A program made the position numbers and the translations under genes. Below are positions 10,958-26,641 of a stretch of 64,000 nt of DNA, piece by piece; the first letter of the stretch is position 1; the number at the start of each line of letters is the position of its first letter. The notes below the pieces were generated by a model. The model had not been told where the DNA came from, made no database searches, and worked only from the letters and a program-made list of their open reading frames with translations. The DNA comes from Panagrolaimus kolymaensis (Eukaryota; Nematoda; Chromadorea; Rhabditida; Panagrolaimidae), in the NCBI GenBank assembly GCA_028622995.1, contig JAJQJQ010000055.1:1594554-1658553 (forward strand). The letters run 5' to 3'.

Positions 10958-12100
10958 CTTTTTTCTCCTAAAAAAGCAAGCAAAAATTAAAAATAAGATA
11001 AAAAAGCAACTTTCAAAACAATAGGGAAAAAATATTTATAGCTATACGAAAAGCGAACGCATTTTTTTTTTATTCTTCTAGAAAAAGCAAGAACTTTTGT
11101 CATTGAAATCCTCAGCAAGCTAGGATTTCTACACCCTCACTTTCTCTTTCTTTTTCCTTGCTTTAATCATCGTCGCCGGACAAACGACGATAAAAAAAAC
11201 ATAGTAAAAACAACTTTTTTGTTGATCCTTTTTACTTTAGCCAGCCAACAGCTGAAAAAAAAAATGTGACGATTGTCGCTGTCGCTGGACATATGCTTTA
11301 TCTTACTCTCGAAGTTTCTCAATCTTGAAGATGCTTCAAAGCTGCGCTTTTTGGTGACTCTTTTTTATCTTATAAAAACTGGATTATGGAAAAGCATTTT
11401 GAAGCTTTATAAATAAAGAAAAAACTTAAAAAAAAATTTTTTATGCAATAAATTATTTTTACAATGTCTTATTTTCACAAAAAAGAAAGCAAAATCATTT
11501 ACCCAAAACAACAAAACAAAAATAAAAAGTTTATAATCATCAATGACTTCTTCGATAAAATCTTTTAGTTGTTTTTTTATATTTTTAAATTCTAAATATT
11601 TTGTCAGCAGCTGTAATAGCATTTTTTAAGTCTGATGAGTTGAACTCATTGATAATTATGTAATAAAAAATTTTTTTGAGTAGTCTTTTCCCAATCGATG
11701 CGATTTTTTTTCCGACGGTGTACCAAGCATGAACGTGTAAAAAAAACCAAATTTACTTAATTTTTTTAATCATTAAAACTTTAAAATAAAAGTTTTTTGG
11801 GTGTACAACATTTTCATTGCTTCAAAAAAAAATTAATTGACCGTTCTTTGAAATTTTTAGTTGAACAAAAAAATCGAACCATTTTTTATTATGTCGCCTT
11901 TTTTTTCTTTATTACTGCAAAAAATTCTTTGATCGTTTTTTCAATTATTTATCGACAGATCTTTTTGGAAGATTGAAAATTAAAAAAAAACTATTCTCGA
12001 GTTTATTTTTTGTAACAAAAAAAGGATGAAAGGAAAAGTTATGAAAAAGGCCCGCATTATTATGAACAAAAAAACAAAAAATTTGTAAAATATTTTTTAA
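10958..12100. other. Intergenic region
   Basis: Upstream of the SMYD gene and downstream of the second elongase. The part nearest the SMYD start (11090-11340) is less AT-rich and may be promoter; the remainder is homopolymer-rich with no supported gene. Confidence 0.55.
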
Positions 12101-13094
12101 TTATTCAGCTTTCGTGGTTTTTCCTGGATGACGTTTGGCGATATATGCATTGTAGAAAAATTGTGCAAAGAGATATAAATATGAAGCATACATAAGTGCA
12201 CCGATGGAAAGAACATTCCAGCTCACAGCGCAATCAGGAATGGAATTGGTGATTTTAATGAGGACCAAATGTGCAAAAATATAACAACTTATAATAAATT
12301 GAACTATTTGGATGGTTGTAATAAATTTAGCCACGGGTTTAGGGGTTTGAATGTGGAGTGCTCGAACAGCAAAATAGCTAAAAAATGAAAAAAATAAATT
12401 TTTTTTTGATTAAAAACAAAGAAAAAATTTTTTGAAGTGAAGAGAATATTTTTTTTTCGACAAATTTTAATTAGAATAATAAACTTACAAATACATGATG
12501 GTGTGAACACTCAAGTTAAGGGCCAAACTCCATCTGCACCAAGCTTGAGTTTCTGAATAAGTGATTTGGGCATAAAGAAAAGTTGCAGCATGATGATACC
12601 AATGCATAAAAATAACTGGTCGTTTACGAATAATTAGAAACATAGTATCTCCAAGTTCAGGAGCTTTAGACATTACAAACATCCAACCCCAATATCCAGT
12701 TAATGGATCAGTGTAATAACTTGCATTATGACAATATGAACCTAAAAATTAATTTTAGTGATTTGTTTTTTTAGCTAAGAGACAAACCAACAAATCCCAT
12801 ATGTTTAAAAGCCCAAAATAATTCTGGAATTAATCTATATGCAGCAAAACCACTGAATAATGAAAACATAAAATTCCATGATGCTAAAGTTAAATCCATA
12901 GCTTTTCCATCCATAGCTGGTAAGGATTTCATCATTTTTTGTCCAAAGAATACCATCATCAAATATGCTCCAGTAATATAAAAGGATGTTGGAACCCAAT
13001 GACTCATAAAAGATATCGTTTTTTCAACTTTCCATTCATCTCCAAGAAGCACATCGTTTAAACTAACATATGGAGTTACATTAACTGCAGCCAT
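12101..13094 (-). CDS. Very-long-chain fatty acid elongase, ELO family (second copy)
   Basis: ER 3-ketoacyl-CoA synthase. Three exons, 12788-13094, 12489-12741 and 12101-12377, join in phase to 278 aa. The ATG at 13092-13094 is used; an upstream TTG-led extension is unlikely. The histidine box is HWYHH within RKRPVIFMHWYHHAATF, preceded by MSKAPELGDTMFLIIRKRP and followed by LALNLSVHTIMYFYFAVRAL. Multiple hydrophobic spans and a basic C-terminus (KRHPGKTTKAE) fit an ER protein. It is clearly a different subfamily from the elo-1-type gene 5 kb away: after the box it has TYSETQAWCRW rather than SYPLTPGFNRW. It most resembles my recollection of C. elegans ELO-3 (possibly ELO-4), of the saturated/monounsaturated ELOVL6-like branch; I do not assign a symbol. 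Confidence 0.9.
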
Positions 13095-14374
13095 GTTGAT
13101 GGACAATGTGAATTACCTATAAAATGAAATTTTTAAACTTGTCAGTTAAGTTTAAATATTAATTACAGACACGGGTGAAACAAGAAAAAAGTGGTAATGA
13201 AAAAAAAACTAAATTAATGATTAATGCAAACAAATTTTAAGGTCCTTTTAACACTTTAAAGAACGAGAATCTCACGCCATCTACAATTTTTCTTTTATTT
13301 TTCGAAGCAAAATGTTATCTCAAAAATAAAATGGAAAGGTGGTACCTTCAGTTTCCGACGACAAGGTAGATCCTTTTAAGCTTCCTTTTTTTTATGATGC
13401 ATGATTTTTGGAATAAAAAAAAATGCTTGAATCTCGCCATCATCACCTTGTTTTTTTATCAGACTGGAATGAACTGAGTGTTTTTTTGTCTAAAACTAAA
13501 CATACGGAAAAAAAGTCCAAGGGTCGAATAAAAAAAGCAACCGAGCAAAGGACGGAAGGCAGTCTCCATGAAAATAACGCACACGGAAGCACGATTGTGT
13601 AAAAAAAGGAAGCTCAAAGCAAAGATCGAGCAATATTTTTTTGTTTGCAAAAAAGGTAAAAAGTTATAGAAGTTATCAATTTTTTGTTGGTTTCACAACT
13701 AACAAAAAAAAGTTTGAATAAAAAAATAATGAAAATTTGAGGTTTTATGTTTGCATTTTTGAGTTTAAAAAATGGAAGAAAGGCGTAAAACACCAATGCA
13801 TTTCTTTTTAAAAAGTTGCGGTTTTTTTATAAATGCGCCAGTAAGCAAACAAAAAATAATAATAACGAGTAGCATTTTGAGGTAAGTTCGAAAAAAAGGG
13901 ATGAAGCTTTTTGAAAGAAAAAAACACACAACTAAAAGCTGTCCATAACGCCAAAAAAATGCGGCAAAACTTACTAAAAATAAGCAGACGTTCAAAGATT
14001 TCCATTAGTTAAAGGCAATTTTTTTAAATCAAATTTAAATTTCAGAGAACACTCAAAAAAAGGCTACAGCAAAAAATAAATCTATCAGTAAAAAAATCCA
14101 TCACAATCACGAAATGTTTTTTTAATATAAGATTGTTGTGTCTCAAAGTGTTAAAAATATTTTGAAGATATCGCTGCAGCATCGAAAAAAGGCGTCTAAT
14201 ATAGCTACGGATTGTTCGCGGCTATAATTTGCTTCGTCGGCAGCAGAAATTTTATGAACATTTGCAATTCCTGCTTCTCTTTTTCCATAACCAAATTCTG
14301 TTGTTTTTGTTTTATCACAAATGCATTTATTTTAATTCTATTTTAATGTGAATAATAAAACAATTTTATAAACA
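13095..14374. other. Intergenic region
   Basis: Upstream of the second elongase, downstream of the F-box-like gene. Short overlapping frames rich in F/K/L at 13459-14005 have no conserved motif or paired splice sites, and I see no gene. Confidence 0.55.
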
Positions 14375-15392
14375 TCATAGCTTATATTTATTATGATAAA
14401 CTCTGGTCAAACGTTGAAGTGAATTAAAGGTTTCTTTATTTTGTCCAGGAAATATAATTAATGGTGGATAACTTTCTGTTAATCCTTCCTCAACTATGCC
14501 ATTTATAAAAGCTTGAAGGCGCATTTTGAAATTTTCAGAAATTAATTCAGAATACTTGAAATCAATAATTAATTTTGAAGGTTTCTGAAAATTTTTATAA
14601 AAATACAATAAGGTAATGAAAATAAAATTCTTTACTTTTAAATATCGAAAGAAAGCTTCGAAATCAAAAATTTCTGTAATTCCATTCAATCGGAAGACTT
14701 TTAAATTTGAAAAAGTTGGAATTTCAATTAAGTTTTTTGCAGTATTTAAAGTAATACAAGCCACTCCATTTACTCTGCAATTAAATAATAAATTACTGAT
14801 TCGTTTTAGAAAAAAAATTAACTTACAAATCAAAACTTTCAAGCTTTGGTAAACTTTCAATTATTTTTTCCAATGAAACAATGTTTCCATTTTCATATCT
14901 CACAAAAGTATTATTTAAATAAACATTCCAGATGGTGTTAGATGAAGCAAAAAATTTGAATTCATCAAATTTGAGATTTTGATTTGTTAAATTTAAATAA
15001 AAAACACTGATGTCATAAATTTTTGGAATTAACACAGAAACCAAATTTGTATTAGAAAGTGAGTTTAGGCTAAGTTCGCATAGAATCCATAATTTAAAGT
15101 TATTTTTTTGAATATTAAAATTTTCTGGAATAAAAGGTCCACGACTTTGTCCAGCTTGCCATGTATGATCGTAACCACGAAGAGATTCAACAACAATAAT
15201 ATAATTTTGTAAATAAATATATTTGCAAGTTTTTATTAATTTTTTATATCCTTCTGGATTCCGCGGAAATTTTGTTATATAATGAATGATGGAATTTGGA
15301 AGTGAAAAGTTTTGACTTTTAGCTGTAGCAAGATTAAATGGCACATTATCTTGCGGCCAAACTGGACGTCGACGTTTTCTTTTTTCATTCAT
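14375..15392 (-). CDS. Nematode F-box-like orphan protein
   Basis: Function not known. Three exons, 14827-15392, 14636-14774 and 14584-14375, join in phase to 304 aa. The 51-nt second intron (14585-14635) is a multiple of three and stays open, so an unspliced version would merely add 17 residues. The N-terminus is basic (MNEKRKRRRPVWPQ). It is followed by LPNSIIHYITKFPRNPEGYKKL and CKYIYLQNYIIVVESL, a helix pattern that looks like the degenerate F-box heading large lineage-specific gene families in clade IV nematodes (recollection, not a search). The rest is leucine/asparagine-rich with LRR-like spacing (FKLWILCELSLNSLSNTNL, LPKLESFDL), as in substrate-binding tails of such proteins. A role as SCF ubiquitin ligase adaptor is inference. 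Confidence 0.75.
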
Positions 15393-16023
15393 AACAAAAA
15401 AGTGTGTAAAGGAACCGGAGGCAAACCAAACTAAGCTTTAAATAAACTGAAACAAAAGTTTTTTAAAACATTCTTGATAAACAAAAGTTGAAGCGAATGT
15501 TAAATAATTTTTTATTCACGTGAAGCCAAATGACTTGTTTTGATAAATTTATGCATACATTTTTTTTTAATCTGTACAATAATTAGAATGTTTTTTGAAA
15601 CAAACAAATTCCATTAATTAAATAATTTTTTGTAAGCTTGAAAAGAAAAATGCAAACGATAATATTTCACTGTCCCCAAAATATTGATTGCTTATAACTC
15701 GTTTTTTCTCAACAACAAAAAATCAAGCTTTTTATGGTCACACTTGCAATTTTTTACAATCAGATAAAACAGTAAAAAAAATTTTTGACGCAAAATGGAA
15801 ATTGTTACTCCTCCGTTGCTAGACGAGTGTCTATTCTTTATGGGTCTCCACAATATTTGGGTAAAGTTGGCGTTTTGCCAATTGCCAACACTTTTTTAAA
15901 ATAAGCGTTTCCATTTTTTGAATCTAAAGAAAAGTGTTCGAACAAAAGCGTTTCAATGACTTAGGATTTATTTATTTACAAAAAATTACAGTTTTGTTGT
16001 GCCTTATTCATATTTTTTATTAA
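15393..16023. other. Divergent intergenic region
   Basis: Separates the F-box-like gene (-) from the first nucleotide-sugar transporter (+) and should contain both promoters. No motif I can name. Confidence 0.5.
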
Positions 16024-17587
16024 ATGGCGTCTGATACTGCTGATGATGTTACAATTAACCTCCAAACTAAAATTCCAACATCTCGAAGGTTTCGAGCTCT
16101 TCGGCATCATGGAGGAAGACTCTTTCGATTACCAGTAAGTTTTTAATTTTTATCGAAGCATAGAAAAGTATGGGAAAGTTCGAAAATAGAGATTTTTATC
16201 GGTCAAAAAGAATGAATCGAGTGATTTGACTTTTTTTGTTTGTCTTTTCACTTTCATTAATTTGCGAGGGATATACTTTTTTATCTTTTGACAAATCTTT
16301 AAAAGTTGTTCAAGTCTCGATAATCCTGTTTTCTAAATGCCACGTTTAGGTTATTTTTCTTTGTTTAGTAATTATCTCCATTAATAATATCTTTATACTT
16401 TTTAGTTTAACTTTAAAATAATTCGAGAAAGGAGTATGGGAGCAACCAGCAGTAATGCTTCCATTAAATTGGCCGTTTTAATTTGGTTGGTATTACAAAA
16501 TTCAGTCCATACTTTGCTTTTGAGATATTCCCGTGCTCGAGATGTTCAAGATATGTTTTTTTCATCAGTGGCAGTATTTTTCACTGAAATTGTTAAAGTT
16601 TTTATTTGTTTATATATGGTTTCGGTTGAGGAGGATGGAATAACAGGGTAAAGATTACAATTAAATTTTGACGGAAGCCTTTAATAATTTTTTGAATTTT
16701 AGACTTATTCGAGGAATTAAAGCTCAAATTTTTGGACAACCATGGGATACTATGAAAGTTTGCATACCCGCGATGCTTTACACAGTACAAAATAATTTAT
16801 TTTATGTTGCTGCATCTCATCTTGAAGCAGCTACTTTTATGGTACAAATTTTCTTTATTAATTTCTATTTTTAAAACTAGAATATTTTAGATTGTATCTC
16901 AATTAAAAATATTTGCAACTGCACTTTTTTCTGTTATTTTACTTCAACGTCAACTTGCTAGGGCGCAATGGTTTTCATTGGCGGTGCTTTTTGTTGGAGT
17001 TTCATTAGTTCAACTTCAAACTGGAGGATCCGGTAAAACTTCTAATTTGGAACAAAATCCAGTTTTTGGTAAAATAAAAGTCAAATTATTAAATTCTTAA
17101 ATATGTTTCTTTAGGTTTCTTTGCTGCTTGTGTGGCTTGTTCCATTTCTGGCTTTGCTGGAGTTTATTTTGAAAAAATTCTTAAAGGTTCTGCTCCAGTT
17201 TCAATTTGGATGCGAAATGTTCAGATGGCAGTTTTCGCCATTCCTGCAAGTTTTGCAGCAACCATGATTCAAGATGGAAGCCAAATTATGGAAAAAGGAT
17301 TTCTTTTTGGCTTTGATTCGATCGTTTGGTTGACTGTTTTTTGGTATGGCATCGGTGGCCTTTCAGTTGCTGTGTGTATAAAATATGCGGATAATATTGC
17401 TAAAAATTTTGCAACTAGTTTAGCCATTATTCTTGCAACTATGGGTTCTGTATATGTTTTTGGTTTTATTCCTAATTTTGCTTTCACTGTTGGGGCGGCT
17501 TTAGTAATATTCAGTATCTTTTTATATAGTTCGTCTGCGGTGGTTTTAAATATTTTTTATAAGCCTCTTCCAACCACCGTTGCATAA
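16024..17587 (+). CDS. SLC35A-type nucleotide-sugar transporter, copy 1
   Basis: Golgi/ER antiporter moving a nucleotide sugar (UDP-galactose or UDP-GlcNAc are typical of this subfamily) into the lumen in exchange for the nucleoside monophosphate. Five exons, 16024-16134, 16406-16647, 16703-16841, 16891-17068 and 17115-17587, join in phase to 380 aa. Family hallmarks are [73 protein letters not shown] and GGLSVAVCIKYADNIAKNFA. About ten hydrophobic segments are present. The first exon encodes a basic cytosolic leader and sits behind a 271-bp intron; an internal Met (16436) is an alternative start giving a tail closer to family length. The copy directly downstream is a paralogue. C. elegans srf-3 and ugtp-1 are the closest known types, but the substrate cannot be read from sequence. 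Confidence 0.88.
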
Positions 17588-18309
17588 AAATAATCAAAAT
17601 CACAATTTTTAACATAGGTTTTTTTCTGAATCGAATCTTATCAACAAAAAAAAGAGGTTGTAACGGGTATTTTGAACTTGGTGCAATCAATCCAATTTTT
17701 CATTCATTTTTTTATTTGCTTCTAAACACTTAGTCTCACTTTTCATTTTTACTTTTCTCACACACCACACTTTTTCCTTACTAAAAAAATAATTATAGAG
17801 CTGAAAATTATTAATGATTTTTTTTAATTTTATTTCGTCGAAAAATTGCTCGAAGTGAAAAAAAATTTTTTCATCGACGTTATTTTATTTTGTTGTTTGT
17901 ACAAACTGTTGGTTAAGGCTTTTCTCTTCTAAAACATGCATCCCTTTTTTTTGTTTTGTTTTATTTCTGACGAATTTTTTTTTTGATTTGCTTTCATTTG
18001 TATTTTTTCTTCTTCTTCTAAAAAAGCATTACATTACACAACATATCTTCGTCATCTTCTTTTTCCAATTTATATTATGTCATTTCATCGATTTGATTGA
18101 ACATATTTTTATTTTTCTTGTTTCCTATTAAATCTTATAAATTATGTAAATTATTTTGATAAAGAGATATCCAATTTATTTTGAAAGTTTTTGAGCCTAA
18201 AAATAATTTTTGCGTTTTAACGAGAAAAATATATTGCAAACTAACATTTTTTACGCTTTATTTATTTGTTTGTATTTTTGTTTGTTTGAATGTTTTTGGT
18301 TTTGTAGCA
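17588..18309. other. Spacer between the tandem transporters
   Basis: About 720 bp of T-rich sequence, too long for a typical operon spacer. It ends in TTTTGTAG immediately before CAATG of the next start, which looks like a trans-splice acceptor. Confidence 0.5.
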
Positions 18310-19747
18310 ATGCATCGAGGAGGTATCGGCAATAATGAGGAATCAAAACCGCTTGATGAAACTATTGCGGCTTCTTTCGAAAAAGCCGCTGACGCAGCAG
18401 AAATTGAAGCAGCACCGGAGTCTGCCAATGATGTAAAAAGAGAAATTGGTTGGGGTAATAAAATTAATTTGTTTCTAATTTTTAAAAAGAAATGGATGAA
18501 ACAATTTTAGTTAAATGGTTAAAATACATAAGTTTAATAGTTTTGGTGGTTCAAAATGCTGGACAAGTTTTGGTTATGAGATATGCTCAAACTCGGCCTC
18601 AACAGAAATTTTTGAATACCGTTGCAGTATTTTTCAATGAAATCGTTAAATTATTTTTATCTTTGATCCTTTTTACTCTTTCAAGCAAATCCATTTCTGT
18701 TGCTGCTAGGGGAATCAAATATCATTTTTGCACAAACTTTTTGGATACTTTAAAAGTTGGAGTCCCCGCCTTGATTTATACCATTCAAAATGTTTTACTT
18801 TACATTGCTGTAGAAAATCTTGAAGCTGCTACGTATATGGTAAAAGAAAACAAAAAAAAAATAAGCTTTAACTCAAAAAATTTAGGTTACATATCAAATG
18901 AAAATTTTGACCACCGCAGGATTTACTGTTTTAATGCTCAAACGCAAACTTTCTTTATTTCAATGGCTTTCATTAGTGGTCCTTATTTGTGGTGTAGTTT
19001 TAGTCCAAATCGTATGTAAAAATATTTTTCCAAAAAAAATATTTACACTTGTTTTTTCTTTGTTTTTGTTTTTTAGAATGCAGGTAAACAACAAGCACCT
19101 ACAGCTGCTCCACCTGCATATCTAAATGACTCTGATCCAACAACCACAATGATTAGCAACAACAATGAAGCTTTGCAACAAGGAAATCCAGTAATTGGAT
19201 TGATTGCAGTTTTAATTGCATGTGTTCTTTCTGGATTTGCAGGAATTTATTTCGAAAAAATTCTTAAAGGTTCAAATGTGTCTTTGTGGATGAGAAATTT
19301 TCAACTTGCTGTTCTTTCAATTCCATGTGGAATTATTATTATTGCAGTAAGCTTCTTCAGATTTATATAAACATTTAAAAAAATATGCATATTATTTTAA
19401 AGATAAAAGACCACGAAGCTGTCCTCAAAGATGGTTTAATGCAAGGTTTTGATTGGGTTGTTTGGGTGGTAGTTTTGGTTCAAGCTGTTGGTGGATTAAT
19501 CGTAGCTGTGGTTATTAAATATGCAGATAATATTCTCAAAGCTTTTGCAACATCCATTGCAATTATTGTTGGAACTATTGCATCTATAATTGCTTTCAAT
19601 ATTTGGCCAAGATTATTATTCCTTGCTGGAGCATTCTTAGTTATTGCTGCGGTAGTTATTTATGGAATGTTTCCATATAAATCAAGGCCACCTCTTCCCA
19701 CCGCTGAAATTGTTCTTGAAAAACGTGGCGGACCTGAAAAAGCCTAA
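18310..19747 (+). CDS. SLC35A-type nucleotide-sugar transporter, copy 2
   Basis: Paralogue of the preceding gene, same predicted role. Five exons, 18310-18454, 18490-18839, 18886-19011, 19077-19346 and 19403-19747, join in phase to 411 aa. The first ~50 residues are a hydrophilic acidic leader ([18 protein letters not shown]). Signatures include [82 protein letters not shown] and [20 protein letters not shown]. The [11 protein letters not shown] form is the more typical SLC35A2/A3 version. The loop between TM helices 6 and 7 is Pro/Ala/Asn-rich. The intron-1 donor and acceptor enclose only 35 bp (18455-18489), unusually short, but the frame requires it; alternative models would start at the Met at 18492. 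Confidence 0.87.
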
Positions 19748-20658
19748 TTACAAATTTCATTTTGGTTATGAAAAATCAAATTTTTGCCTAAAATATTTTT
19801 CAATATTATTCTTTCCATTTTTCTAAGTATTAGACTTCCAAAAAAATTAAAACAAAAATCACAAATTTTTCCAACGCGAAATCGCAATTTTACTTTTTTT
19901 TGTCACAAACATTTTTTATCCGTCTTTTTTTCTTTTTAAGGCCGAATGATTCTAATAGTCCGTTAAACTATAGTCAAATTAATAATATACTCAAATATTT
20001 AAAAAAAAATAGTCTCAAATTTGTTTCTTTTTCTAAAATTTTGTGATACTTTCAATAATTTGTCTTCCAATATTTTTTTTATTTGCTTTAAATTATTATT
20101 TAAAAGTATTCGTTGTCTATTAATAATTTATGTTAAACCAAAGTGCATCATCAAACAATAAAAAAAAAACTTCCACATTGTATATTCGAATCAACAAAGG
20201 AAATAAACCAACTCATGTGTGAAAATCCTTTCATAAAATAAAAATATTGAAGAGTTTAAGCGCAAAAAAATTTACGTTACTTTTACTTTATCAAAGAAAA
20301 CAAACCATTTAAGTAATAATTAAATAGTCCTTTAAAAATAATAAATTTTTCCTCATTTTGTTACTCATTTTTTGATATAAAAAAAGTTAAAGTTTCGCGC
20401 ATTTTTTCATGGAATATGAACTTCTTTTTTTTTGATGCTCATAGAGCTTATGGAACTCTCGAAAAGAATATTTGTTCTTCGATTTTATTAGTCGCAGCAT
20501 TTCGCTTTTTTGTTTGTTTGTAGACAACAAAAATTTTTATATATTAAAAAAGCGCAACTTTGATAATTTTGTTTTATTTTTAGAATGCTATATTATTTGC
20601 ATACAAATTATTTATAAAATTATTTATTTTCCTATTAGTTAATTCCCAAGATTAAACC
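19748..20658. other. Intergenic region
   Basis: Between transporter copy 2 and the WDR7 gene; AT-rich, no gene or RNA recognised. Confidence 0.55.
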
Positions 20659-25486
<4,828 letters not shown>

Positions 25487-26641
25487 TAAATAAATAATTA
25501 AATTTTTATTACTATTCACTTTGCTCTCTAATTTAATTTATTTATTCGCTTAGTTTTATGTTTTATTGTATACATTTTCTTTCTGGCATCCGGTTTTTTA
25601 GAAAAATTATTAATCATTCCACGCTAAATTATTATTTTTATGTTAGAAGTTTATGTTGCTAAGGCACAAAAAAGTGAAGTTGATATTATCCTAATTTTTT
25701 GCTTATGTAGGTATTATGAATTTAGAAAATAATGTAAATGAAAAATAAATTATTTTAAACTATTAAACAAAACTTATATTTCTCCATTGATAAGCGTGAG
25801 TATAATAAATTTTACAATAAAATTTCAATTTTTGAATGCTTCGAAAAAAAATGAATCAATACAAAATTTTCCCAAAGATTACACAAAAGTTGCGAAGTTA
25901 ATGTATTAATTTTTTTATATTTGTCAAAAATGATAATCAAAGTTGGAAAGAAAAAAAAATAGTGGACTAAAAATTCTTTTTTATTATCAGAGCATTGATT
26001 TAAAACTTTGCATTGAACAGTGATATTATTTTTTCTCGACCTCGTGATTTTGGTGTCAACCTTTTTCATTCTATTTTTTTTTTGTTGTCTAAGGCCAAAT
26101 TCAGACAAAGAGACAATAATACTTTTTTATTTTTCGCTTTGTTTTGGACATGAACCAAATATTTACGGTTTATTATTATAAAAAAATGTTATTAGTAGCC
26201 TACAGTTTGTTATCTTTTAAATTGGAATTTTATGAGCTTTTGGGAAACGATTTAGAAATAAAAAATAAAGAAATTAAGCAAAGTCATTTTTTGATTACTT
26301 TTGTTTTTTACGCTTTTCTATTTTTCGACTCATCTCATGAGACAATTTTTTTTTGTTTTCAGAAAAAGAAAGCTCCAGTAGACCGGCTCTTTTTTTTAAT
26401 TGTAATTAACCCATTTCCGGAAGCTTGTTTGGCTTTGCTTTTTCTTCGAATTGAATTTCTGATCCCCATTTTGACTAATATTTTCAAAAATATTTTTCTT
26501 TTGTTTGCTTTTTCGTTTTTTTTCCTGCGTCATTTTTTGCAATAAAAATACATACTTCGTCAATTTTTTATTTAAAAATTATTATAAAAAAATTTTTGCA
26601 GAAGGAATTACGCTGAATGTTTACTTCCTTAAAATTCAACC
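25487..26641. other. Intergenic region
   Basis: WDR7 3' flank (AATAAAT near 25487 and 25745) and class B GPCR upstream region. The frame at 26144-26545 is F/L/K-rich and has no splice partner or recognised motif. Confidence 0.55.

Noticed and set aside
26144..26545. 133-codon open frame on plus
   Set aside because: F/L/K-rich low complexity, no splice partners, no homology I can recognise, and it lies in the 5' region of GPCR 1.
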